Shown here: positions 27,061 to 34,381 of the stretch, piece after piece
Numbering within the stretch: position 1 is the stretch's first letter
Layout of the letters: every line of letters begins with the position of its first letter
From: 2-02-FULL-47-50 sp964479045
GTDB taxonomy: Bacteria > Pseudomonadota > Gammaproteobacteria > Eutrophobiales > Eutrophobiaceae
Direction of reading: 5' to 3'
NCBI GenBank assembly: GCA_964479045.1
Contig: CAYZJI010000001.1
Span: forward strand, 248,001 to 312,000
Length of the DNA: 64,000 bases
The notes under the pieces: generated by a model
Told to the model about the DNA's origin: nothing
The model's input: the letters and a program-made list of their open reading frames with translations, nothing else
Databases searched by the model: none
Program-made: the position numbers and the translations under genes

Positions 27061-27744
27061 TCAGCGGCGTGGCCCGAACAACGCGGTACCAATTCTGACA
27101 AGTGTGGTGCCTTCGGCAATGGCCGCTTCCATGTCCTGGGTGGTCCCCATGGACAGGGTATCAAGACCGGCACCTGCCGCATTCATTTCATCAAACAACC
27201 GCCGTGTTTCACGAAATGGCAGACGTTGCTGTTCGAAATCATGTTTGGGTTCCGGCAAAACCATCAAACCACGCGCCCGCAGTCGCGTAAAATCCTTGAG
27301 TCCGTTGATAAATTGAAGCAGTTCGCCGGCGGTAATCCCTGATTTACTGCTTTCTCCACTGATGTTGATCTGGATCAGTACATTCAGTGGAGGCAAATGT
27401 GCGGGCCGGGCATCGTGCAACCGCCGGGCCACCTTCAGCCGGTCCAGACTGTGTATCCAGTGGAAATGCTCGGCAATGGCGCGGGTTTTATTGGATTGTA
27501 CCGGGCCGATGAAATGCCAGATCAGACGGGGGTCACCCAGGGCGCTGATTTTATCCAGCGCTTCCTGCAGGTAGTTTTCCCCGAACTCATGCTGGCCGCA
27601 CGCCAGGCTCTCGCAGATATCTGCAACGGGACGGGTTTTGCTTACGGCAAGGAGACTCACTGAACCGGGAGACCTCTGGAAACGGGCCTCCGCGTTCTCA
27701 ATGGCTGCCCTGATCGTGGCCAGGGCCTGGCTGATTCCGGTCAT
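27061..27744 (-). CDS. yggS: PLP homeostasis protein (YggS/PROSC family)
   Basis: A 227-residue single-domain alanine-racemase-fold protein that binds pyridoxal phosphate and helps maintain vitamin B6 and amino-acid balance. The PLP lysine is in LLAVSKTRP, followed by FGENYLQEA, WHFIGPVQSNK, the segment QINISGESSKSG, and SMGTTQDMEAAI. It starts divergently from pilT; the 200 nt between the two genes must hold both promoters. Confidence 0.96.
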   Translation of the reverse strand: MTGISQALATIRAAIENAEARFQRSPGSVSLLAVSKTRPVADICESLACGQHEFGENYLQEALDKISALGDPRLIWHFIGPVQSNKTRAIAEHFHWIHSLDRLKVARRLHDARPAHLPPLNVLIQINISGESSKSGITAGELLQFINGLKDFTRLRARGLMVLPEPKHDFEQQRLPFRETRRLFDEMNAAGAGLDTLSMGTTQDMEAAIAEGTTLVRIGTALFGPRR

Positions 27745-27944
27745 GTGAAGACAGTCCGAGGCAACAGTAGTCTATACTTCAAAAAATAAGTAAGATTGAA
27801 CCGCAAACAGGCTGTTTCCAAGGCTTTATGTCCTCAATCAGGGTACAGACGCATGTCATGCAATATTCCGGCACACGTCTGTAATTATAAAAATGATATA
27901 GTCAATGTACTATCCTGGCTCGGTATACCGGAATGGAGGGTTAG

Positions 27945-28979
27945 ATGGATATCGGTGAATTACTAGCTTTCAGCTTTAAAAACGGTGCTTCTGACCTGCA
28001 CCTGTCCGCCGGACTGCCTCCGATGATCCGGGTGGATGGTGACGTGCGGCGTATTAATGTCCCGCCCATGGACCACAAAGATGTGCATGACATGGTCTAT
28101 GACATCATGAATGACAAACAGCGCAAGGACTACGAAGAATTTCTGGAGTGTGACTTTTCCTTTGAAGTGCCCAAGCTGGCCCGTTTCCGTGTGAATGCTG
28201 CCAACCAGAACCGCGGAGCTTTTGCCGTGTTCCGGACCATTCCGTCCAAGATTCTCTCTCTGGAACAACTTAATGCACCCAAAATATTCGAACAGATTTC
28301 AGATTATCCACGTGGTGTAGTGCTCGTGACCGGCCCAACCGGTTCCGGCAAATCCACCACACTGGCGGCCATGATCAATCATAAGAATGAAAATGAATAT
28401 GGTCATATTCTCACAGTGGAAGATCCCATCGAATTCGTCCATGAAAGCAAAAAATGCCTGATTAACCAGCGTGAAGTACACCGTGATACGCTGGGGTTCA
28501 ACGAAGCACTGCGTTCCGCTTTGCGTGAAGACCCGGACGTGATTCTGGTCGGCGAAATGCGCGATCTTGAAACTATCCGGTTGGCGTTGTCAGCGGCAGA
28601 AACGGGGCATCTCGTGTTCGGGACCTTGCACACCAGTTCCGCGGCCAAAACCATTGACCGTATTGTGGACGTGTTTCCGGCGGCGGAAAAGGAAATGGTG
28701 CGTGCCATGCTCTCGGAGTCATTGCGTGCTGTGATCTCGCAAACCCTGCTGAAGAAAAAAGGTGGTGGCCGTGTAGCAGCACACGAGATCATGATTGGCA
28801 CGCCGGCGATTCGTAATCTGATCCGTGAAAACAAGATTGCACAGATGTATTCTGCCATTCAGACCGGACAGCAATTTGGTATGCAGACGCTGGACCAGAA
28901 ATTGAAGGAACTGGTGGATAAGGGCGTCGTGACGCGTGAAGATGCCAGAAGCAAGGCCGCGAACAAAGACAATTTCTAA
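27945..28979 (+). CDS. pilT: Type IV pilus retraction ATPase PilT
   Basis: PilT is the hexameric cytoplasmic ATPase that depolymerises type IV pili, powering twitching. The protein has 344 residues. Motifs are Walker A GPTGSGKST, the Asp box EDPIEF, Walker B LVGEMRD, the His box TGHLVFGTLHTSSA, and the PilT-specific AIRNLIRE in the C-terminal domain, which is required for retraction in characterised PilT. The start at ATG 27945 has GGAGGG upstream. It is the first of three tandem retraction-type ATPase genes. Confidence 0.97.
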   Translation: MDIGELLAFSFKNGASDLHLSAGLPPMIRVDGDVRRINVPPMDHKDVHDMVYDIMNDKQRKDYEEFLECDFSFEVPKLARFRVNAANQNRGAFAVFRTIPSKILSLEQLNAPKIFEQISDYPRGVVLVTGPTGSGKSTTLAAMINHKNENEYGHILTVEDPIEFVHESKKCLINQREVHRDTLGFNEALRSALREDPDVILVGEMRDLETIRLALSAAETGHLVFGTLHTSSAAKTIDRIVDVFPAAEKEMVRAMLSESLRAVISQTLLKKKGGGRVAAHEIMIGTPAIRNLIRENKIAQMYSAIQTGQQFGMQTLDQKLKELVDKGVVTREDARSKAANKDNF

Positions 28980-29009
28980 CGGTAATTATTACTTCTTTCG
29001 GGGGCGCAT

Positions 29010-30194
29010 ATGGAGAGAGATCAAGCTATTAAATTCATGCGGGATCTGCTCAAGTTGATGGGCGAGAAGAAAGGCTCGGATCTGTTTATTACAGTCGACT
29101 TTCCTCCGGCCATCAAGGTTGATGGCAAGGTTACGCCTGTCTCGAAGACCAAACTGACCTCTGAAAATACCAAAGCGCTTGCCTATGCCATCATGAATGA
29201 CAAGCAACTCAAGGAGTACGAAGCAACCAAGGAATGTAACTTTGCTATTAACCCGGTTGGCATTGGCCGTTTCCGTTGTAATGCTTTTATCCAGATGGGG
29301 TGTTGCGGACTGGTGTTGCGCGCAATCGAGACGAATGTCCCCACATTGGAAAAACTGGGTTTGCCGGAAGTGTTGAAAGATATCTGCATGACCAAACGTG
29401 GCCTGGTCATCATGGTGGGCGGAACCGGATCCGGTAAATCCACTTCGCTTGCAGCCATGATTGATTACCGGAACAGCAACAGCTACGGCCATATCATCAC
29501 GATCGAAGACCCGGTGGAATACGTCCATCCGCACAAGAATTGCATCATTATGCAGCGTGAAATCGGTGTGGACACTGATGACTGGGACATTGCGCTGAAA
29601 AATACCCTGCGGCAGGCGCCGGATGTGATCCTGCTCGGAGAAATCCGTGATCGTGAAACCATGGAGTTCGGTATTGCCTTTGCTGAAACCGGGCATCTGG
29701 CGATGGCCACCCTGCATGCCAACAGCTCAAATCAGGCACTGGATCGTATTATCAATTTCTTCCCGGAAGAACGCCGCACCCAGTTGTTGATGGACCTGTC
29801 GCTCAATCTGAAAGCTGTTATCTCACAACGCTTGCTGAAGAAACAGGGCGGTGATGGCAAGGGCCGTGTTGCCGCCATAGAAATCCTGCTTAACTCACCC
29901 CTGATTGCTGATTTGATCCTTAAAGGTGAAGTTCATGAAATCAAGGCGATTATGGCCAAATCCAATGAGCTGGGAATGAAAACCTTTGATCAGGCCCTGT
30001 TTGATCTTTTCGAAGCCGATTTAATCAGCTTTGAAGATGCGCTGAGAAATGCGGATTCCATGAACGAACTGCGTCTCAAGATCAAGCTGGAAGGCAAGGC
30101 CGCCAAAGCCAAGGATTCCCTCACGGATGGTCTTGATCACCTGGCCCTGCATGAGGATGAAGATAAAAACAAGGGCGGCATGATGCGGCGCTGA
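29010..30194 (+). CDS. pilU: PilT/PilU family ATPase (PilU)
   Basis: A 394-residue PilT-family ATPase. Walker A is GGTGSGKST, the Asp box EDPVEY, Walker B LLGEIRDRE, and the His box TGHLAMATLHANSS. In place of AIRNLIRE it reads SPLIADLILKGEVHEI, the PilU form. The C-terminus is extended and charged (KDSLTDGLDHLALHEDEDK). PilU works as a PilT-dependent accessory retraction motor. It follows pilT by 30 nt, as in Pseudomonas. Confidence 0.94.
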   Translation: MERDQAIKFMRDLLKLMGEKKGSDLFITVDFPPAIKVDGKVTPVSKTKLTSENTKALAYAIMNDKQLKEYEATKECNFAINPVGIGRFRCNAFIQMGCCGLVLRAIETNVPTLEKLGLPEVLKDICMTKRGLVIMVGGTGSGKSTSLAAMIDYRNSNSYGHIITIEDPVEYVHPHKNCIIMQREIGVDTDDWDIALKNTLRQAPDVILLGEIRDRETMEFGIAFAETGHLAMATLHANSSNQALDRIINFFPEERRTQLLMDLSLNLKAVISQRLLKKQGGDGKGRVAAIEILLNSPLIADLILKGEVHEIKAIMAKSNELGMKTFDQALFDLFEADLISFEDALRNADSMNELRLKIKLEGKAAKAKDSLTDGLDHLALHEDEDKNKGGMMRR

Positions 30195-30246
30195 CCTGAA
30201 CCGATTTCGCAAAACGATAACAGAATAATAATTGTCAGGTTCCATT

Positions 30247-31305
30247 ATGGATATCACGCCTTATCTTAAATTAATGGTTGAAAAAAATGCTTCAGATTTG
30301 TTCCTGACGGTAAATTCACCGGTCAAGATCAAGCTGGAAGGTAAGGCCACCCCGGTTGGAAAAACCGTCCTCACTCCCGAGCTTACCAAGGCTGCGGCCT
30401 ATGCCATTATGAATCAACGGCAGATTACCCAGTTTGAGGAAAACCTTGAATGTGATTTTGCGATTGCCTTACCGGATGGTTCCGCCCGTTTTCGCGTCAA
30501 TGTATTCAGGCAGCGCGGTGAAGTCGGCATGGTGCTGCGCCTGATCCCGTCCAAGATACCCACAATTGAACAACTGGGCGTGCCTGAGATACTGAAAGAT
30601 CTGATCATGGCCAAACGTGGTCTCTTGCTGATGGTTGGGGCCACCGGTTCAGGTAAATCCACCACCTTGGCGGCAATGATTAACCATCGCAATGAGAACA
30701 TGGCGGGCCATATACTTACTATAGAAGACCCGGTGGAATTCAGTCATCCGAATCTGAAATCCATTCTCAACCAGCGCGAAGTAGGTGTAGATACCAAGAC
30801 CTACAAAAATGCACTCAAAGCCTCATTGCGTGAAGCCCCGGACGTGATTCTGATCGGCGAAATCCGTGACCGTGAAACCATGGAGGCCGCTCTGGAGCTT
30901 TCCAACACCGGTCACCTGGCGATTTCCACCCTGCATGCGAATAATGCCAACCAGGCCATGGAACGTGTAATCAACATGTTTCCACAGGACATGCACAAGC
31001 AGTTGTTTATGGATTTGTCACTCAATATCCGTGCTGTGATTTCACAGCGTCTGGTGCTTGGCGTGGACGGCAAACGCTGTGCAGCCATTGAGATTCTGAT
31101 TAATACTCCACATATCTCGGAGCTGATTCTCAAGGGTGATATTGATGAGATCAAGGTCGCCATGGCTGAGAGCGGCCAGAAAGGCATGCAGACCTTTGAC
31201 CTGGCCCTCTTCAATCTTTACAAGGAAGGCCGTATCGAACTTGAAGAAGCATTGAACAACGCTGATTCCAGAACCAATCTCGAAGCCAAGATTAATTTTG
31301 GATAG
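30247..31305 (+). CDS. Third PilT/PilU family ATPase
   Basis: A 352-residue PilU-like ATPase starting at ATG 30247 (MDITPYLKLMVEKNASDLFL); a TTG at 30232 is a weaker alternative. Walker A is GATGSGKST, the Asp box EDPVEF, Walker B LIGEIRDRE, and the His box TGHLAISTLHANNA. The C-domain motif TPHISELILKGDIDEI resembles PilU, not PilT. It lacks the charged tail of the preceding PilU, so it is a separate paralogue and not a duplicate reading. The gap after pilU is 52 nt, so the three genes are probably one transcript. Specific role unknown: an additional or substrate-specific retraction motor is the natural guess. Confidence 0.92.
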   Translation: MDITPYLKLMVEKNASDLFLTVNSPVKIKLEGKATPVGKTVLTPELTKAAAYAIMNQRQITQFEENLECDFAIALPDGSARFRVNVFRQRGEVGMVLRLIPSKIPTIEQLGVPEILKDLIMAKRGLLLMVGATGSGKSTTLAAMINHRNENMAGHILTIEDPVEFSHPNLKSILNQREVGVDTKTYKNALKASLREAPDVILIGEIRDRETMEAALELSNTGHLAISTLHANNANQAMERVINMFPQDMHKQLFMDLSLNIRAVISQRLVLGVDGKRCAAIEILINTPHISELILKGDIDEIKVAMAESGQKGMQTFDLALFNLYKEGRIELEEALNNADSRTNLEAKINFG

Positions 31306-31415
31306 CTGTCATCCGCAGGCCTGTTGTGGCTGCGTCCACAATCATAGTTATCGACATCAACATGCCGTTCTACAGGCCTTTCGCATAACTGTCGTGAACA
31401 AGGCATAATTTCCCC

Positions 31416-31823
31416 ATGAGAGAACACGCCAGGCAGCTCACGGGCATCCCTGTTCACATTATAATTGCAGGAGATAAACATGACGGCATATTAAAGAACG
31501 TCAGTTTGGGCGGTGCCGCCTGTCAATGTGTTCAGGGGTTTGATATCAATTCGCCGGTGGAGATTTCCATGCCTCTTCTGAGACCGGTTTACATTTCATC
31601 CGGCCGTGTAGTCTGGTGCAAGGAAAATGATCAAGGCTTTGAACTGGGGATAGAGTTCAATGGCGAAAGAAGCAAGGCCAGACTGCAGATGGTGGAGCAA
31701 ATCAGTCATATTGAACACTACCGCAATGAAGTGAAGTCACTGGAAGGCAGGACGCTTGGGGGAGATGAAGCCGCCCGCGAATGGGTGGCCATACACAAAT
31801 CGGAATTCCCGGACACCGGATAA
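31416..31823 (+). CDS. PilZ domain protein
   Basis: A 135-residue single PilZ domain, the cyclic-di-GMP binding fold. The RxxxR motif lies at the very N-terminus (R2-EHA-R6) and the second motif is NVSLGGAAC (N-x-S-x-x-G), so c-di-GMP binding looks possible. The remainder (SSGRVVWCKENDQGFELGIEF) is the typical PilZ barrel end. It is 110 nt after the third pilT-type gene and could link c-di-GMP to pilus retraction, which is inference from position. Confidence 0.9.
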   Translation: MREHARQLTGIPVHIIIAGDKHDGILKNVSLGGAACQCVQGFDINSPVEISMPLLRPVYISSGRVVWCKENDQGFELGIEFNGERSKARLQMVEQISHIEHYRNEVKSLEGRTLGGDEAAREWVAIHKSEFPDTG

Positions 31824-31841
31824 AACTTTCCGGCAGACTAA

Positions 31842-31874
31842 AAAAGCAAAGGGGCTTTACGCCCCTTTGCTTTT
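31842..31874 (-). terminator. Rho-independent terminator of pqqA
   Basis: A 14-nt perfect stem (31842-31855 with 31861-31874) around a 5-nt loop. Read on the minus strand the stem is followed by six U, the proper form for ending pqqA transcription. In the plus direction only four U follow, so it may also act, less well, on the PilZ gene. Confidence 0.88.
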
Positions 31875-31893
31875 CAACTTGTAATAGAAGAGA

Positions 31894-31968
31894 TTACTTG
31901 TTGTTGATGTACATGGTGACTTCGAAGCCAAAACGGATGTCACTGTATTCAGGGGTTGACCATTTCAT
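31894..31968 (-). CDS. pqqA: PQQ precursor peptide PqqA (orphan)
   Basis: A 24-residue peptide, the exact length of most PqqA precursors. The conserved Glu16 and Tyr20, the residues cross-linked to make pyrroloquinoline quinone, are present in the family core R-F-G-F-E16-V-T-M-Y20. The N-terminal half (MKWSTPEYSDI) also follows the family pattern (W near the start, P then T/S-D-I/L-R). The start is ATG 31968 with GGAGG 8 nt upstream. It is monocistronic, with its own terminator and a sigma-54-like promoter upstream. No pqqB, C, D, E or F gene lies in this window. In the family PqqE (with PqqD) joins Glu and Tyr, and PqqB, PqqC and a peptidase finish the cofactor. Confidence 0.93.
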   Translation of the reverse strand: MKWSTPEYSDIRFGFEVTMYINNK

Positions 31969-31976
31969 GTGTATAT

Positions 31977-31981
31977 CCTCC
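31977..31981 (-). promoter_or_regulatory. Ribosome-binding site of pqqA
   Basis: GGAGG on the minus strand, 8 nt before the ATG at 31968. A full-strength Shine-Dalgarno in front of so short a frame supports translation of the peptide. Confidence 0.85.
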
Positions 31982-32023
31982 GGTTAGTTAAAAGTAATTT
32001 TCAAACTTACTTGTCTTTAATAG

Positions 32024-32040
32024 TGCATGAGTCGTGCCAA
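32024..32040 (-). promoter_or_regulatory. Candidate sigma-54 (-24/-12) promoter of pqqA
   Basis: On the minus strand the sequence reads TTGGCACG-ACTC-ATGCA. GG and GC are separated by exactly 10 nt, as sigma-54 requires, and the -24 element is a full TTGGCACG match; the -12 box differs from TTGC by one base. It sits about 55 nt from the pqqA start, leaving a short leader with the GGAGG site. Not tested; function is inferred from the match and from the upstream sites. Confidence 0.65.
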
Positions 32041-32079
32041 AAACTATCACAATCAGACTGCGCATAAAATAATATTAAA

Positions 32080-32092
32080 TATCAATAATTTA
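32080..32092 (+). promoter_or_regulatory. IHF-like site between promoter and upstream palindromes
   Basis: TATCAATAATTTA fits the IHF consensus WATCAANNNNTTR at every defined position. It lies about 40 nt upstream of the -24 box, the usual place for the bend between enhancer sites and a sigma-54 promoter. The surroundings are very AT-rich, so chance matches are not rare. Confidence 0.45.
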
Positions 32093-32117
32093 TGATTAAA
32101 CCACATCAGGTCAAGAG

Positions 32118-32184
32118 ATAATTGGTTGTGAGTAGTAAATGAAAACTGGTTATGGATAACCGCATAATTGGTTGTTATTAACCA
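32118..32184. promoter_or_regulatory. Candidate upstream activator sites (palindromes and direct repeat) for pqqA
   Basis: Two inverted repeats occur: 32148-32161 (GGTTATGGATAACC, perfect apart from the central GG) and 32169-32184 (TGGTT-6 nt-AACCA). A 12-nt direct repeat ATAATTGGTTGT occurs at 32118-32129 and again at 32164-32175. They are about 80-145 nt upstream of the -24 box, the range used by enhancer-binding proteins. No such regulator gene lies in the window. Confidence 0.5.
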
Positions 32185-32214
32185 GCCAGACCATACAATT
32201 CAGCCAGATTGAGT

Positions 32215-33093
32215 TCAGGGAGGAAAGACAGCCGAGGCCTCAAATACCGGCCCATCGACACACACCCGTTTCATCGCGGGACCATCAGGTGTCATCACCG
32301 GAATGGCACAGCCGGCACACCCGCCTACCGCGCAGGCCATATATTCTTCCATGGAGATCTGGCAGGGCAGTGAAAATTCATGAGCGAGACGACTGACGGC
32401 CTGCAACATGATCGTCGGGCCGCAGGAAAAGATTTCAATTTCAGGTAACAGGGTTTGATTCTGATTAAGCCAGTACCGTGCCAGATCTGTGACAAAACCG
32501 TCATAGCATCCGGCGAAACCCTGGCGACTGGTGAGGCGGTTCGCCAATCCCCAGTCATCAAGCAGCGGCATGGCCGCAATCACGCCTTCGGGCATGCCAT
32601 GAACCATGATTTTTGAAGGTACCGGTTTGAACGGAAACGGTACTTCAGACCCCATGATGATTAACGGCCGGACTCCCGCCGCCACTTTTTTGATGTGCTC
32701 AGCCAGATAGACCATTGGCGGGATGCCGACGCCACCGCCGATCAGTAATGGATATTTCCGGTAGCCGGATAATTTGAAAGGTATGCCGATGGGGCCGAGC
32801 AGACTGATGATGTCCCCGGACTTCCGCCGGGCAAGCCGCGCTGTGCCTTGGCCATGAACCTTGTAGAGAATATCGATCCAGCCACCCTGTTTGTCAGCGC
32901 GCATGATGGACATTGGCCGGCGCATGGGCAGTTCGATATCACATTGTAAATGCACAAAGCTGCCGGGCTGCGCATGGATGGCAGTCTCCGGCGCCCGCAG
33001 TCTCAGGACATATTGATCGCCGGGATGGGCCTGATGATCAAGCACCCGGGCGTCTTCAGAAAAAATTGTATTGCGTGTCTCAGGATGCGGCAT
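32215..33093 (-). CDS. PyrK-like electron-transfer subunit (FAD / [2Fe-2S] reductase)
   Basis: A 292-residue protein of the ferredoxin-reductase type. An FAD-binding barrel (RPMSIMRAD), an NAD-binding half (LLIGGGVGIPPMVYLAEHIKK), and near the C-terminus a cysteine cluster C-A-V-G-G-C-A-G-C with a fourth Cys in KRVCVDGPVF, the [2Fe-2S] pattern of PyrK. PyrK couples class 1B dihydroorotate dehydrogenase to NAD+. No pyrD gene is in the window. It follows pyrC' by 10 nt as last gene of the pyrimidine operon, which supports a role in dihydroorotate oxidation; other electron-transfer roles remain possible. Confidence 0.88.
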   Translation of the reverse strand: MPHPETRNTIFSEDARVLDHQAHPGDQYVLRLRAPETAIHAQPGSFVHLQCDIELPMRRPMSIMRADKQGGWIDILYKVHGQGTARLARRKSGDIISLLGPIGIPFKLSGYRKYPLLIGGGVGIPPMVYLAEHIKKVAAGVRPLIIMGSEVPFPFKPVPSKIMVHGMPEGVIAAMPLLDDWGLANRLTSRQGFAGCYDGFVTDLARYWLNQNQTLLPEIEIFSCGPTIMLQAVSRLAHEFSLPCQISMEEYMACAVGGCAGCAIPVMTPDGPAMKRVCVDGPVFEASAVFPP

Positions 33094-33103
33094 GTTGGAA
33101 AAA

Positions 33104-34381
33104 TCAGTCGATTGAATAAATCAATTTACCGTCAAGCAAAGTATGTGTAACGCGACCGGTCATTTCCCAGCCCATGAACGGACAATTCTTGCCGGCACTG
33201 TTCAGGGTTTCAGGTGTGACGGTCCAGTGCTGTTCCGGATCGATGATACAGATATCAGCAGCAGTGCCAATTGCCAGTGTGCCTGCATCTATGTGAAGTA
33301 TTCTCGCAGGTTGTAACGTTAATGCCGCAAGCGCGGTCTTGATATTCAGGCTGCCATCACGCACCAGCTGCAAAACCAGTGAGAGCAACACATCCAGTGT
33401 CGAAGCGCCGGGTTCGGTCTGCCCGAAAGGCGCTGATTTGGCATCATCATTGTGCGGCTGATGATCAGAACAAACAGCATCAATGATGCCCTCTGCAATT
33501 CCCGCCCTGAGTGCAGACCGATCTTCTGTCGTACGTAGCGGAGGCCGCAGATGACACATGCTGTTGAAACCTGCCAGATCGATTTCAGATAAAAAGAGAT
33601 GAGTGATGGCGACATCGGCACTGATCGGGAGTTTGCGTTTGCGGGCATCTGCAATCAGCTCAACACTGCGTGCTGACGACAGCCGGCAGAAATGTACACG
33701 CGCACCTGTCTGTTCCGCGAGCAAGAGGGCGCGGCTTACAGCAATGGCTTCGGCCATTGGCGATATACCGGGCAAACCAAGGCGCACGCTCATCATGCCT
33801 TCATGCACAACGCCATCATCTCGCAGGTATTCGTCCTCGCAGTAAAGATGTACAGGCAGGTTACAGGTGGCGGCATATTCCATGGCGCGTTTCAGTACAG
33901 CAGAGTCCTTGATGGCAGCAAAACCATTACTGACTGCGATGCAGCCAGCCTCTTTCAATTTATGCATGGTGGCCAGCGTCTCTGAATTGAGATCGCGGGT
34001 CAGTGCGCCCAGGCAATAGACACGGCTCTTGCCGGCCGCCATCGTGCGTTGATGAATGAGTTCGACAACGGCCGGCGTATCAATCACCGGTGTGGTGTCC
34101 GGCGGGCAGCAGAGAGTGGTAATGCCACCGCTTGCCGCCGCCCTGGTTTCTGTGGCAATACTGGCCTTGTATTCCTGCCCTGGTTCACGCAAGCGTGCCG
34201 AAAGATCGATCAAACCCGGGCATACCAGCTTATTAATCGCATCAATGGTCTGCTCTGCCTTGAATCCGGCAGGCGCCTTGCCGATGGCGGCAATTTTTCC
34301 GTTTTCAATAAACAGATCCGCCTTGCTGTCGAGACCGGTGGCAGGATCGATGACACGTCCGTTCTTAATCGCGATGCGCAT
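33104..34381 (-). CDS. pyrC': Dihydroorotase-like protein PyrC', probably inactive
   Basis: A 425-residue class I dihydroorotase homologue from ATG 34381 (MRIAIKNGRVIDPATGL). In active enzymes the first metal pair is HxH in PGLIDxHxHLREPG. Here the segment reads PGLIDLSARLREPG, so both histidines are lost. The later SDHQPH segment keeps its Asp, and a His remains in GARVHFCRLS. This is the pattern of the non-catalytic PyrC' that in Pseudomonas is needed to assemble aspartate transcarbamoylase into an active dodecamer. The gene overlaps pyrB by 17 nt. An active PyrC should exist elsewhere in the genome. Confidence 0.92.
   Translation of the reverse strand: MRIAIKNGRVIDPATGLDSKADLFIENGKIAAIGKAPAGFKAEQTIDAINKLVCPGLIDLSARLREPGQEYKASIATETRAAASGGITTLCCPPDTTPVIDTPAVVELIHQRTMAAGKSRVYCLGALTRDLNSETLATMHKLKEAGCIAVSNGFAAIKDSAVLKRAMEYAATCNLPVHLYCEDEYLRDDGVVHEGMMSVRLGLPGISPMAEAIAVSRALLLAEQTGARVHFCRLSSARSVELIADARKRKLPISADVAITHLFLSEIDLAGFNSMCHLRPPLRTTEDRSALRAGIAEGIIDAVCSDHQPHNDDAKSAPFGQTEPGASTLDVLLSLVLQLVRDGSLNIKTALAALTLQPARILHIDAGTLAIGTAADICIIDPEQHWTVTPETLNSAGKNCPFMGWEMTGRVTHTLLDGKLIYSID

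Noticed and set aside
31324..31341. Hairpin TTGTGG-CTGCGT-CCACAA after the third pilT-type gene
   Set aside because: Only 6 bp and no following T-run, so not called a terminator.
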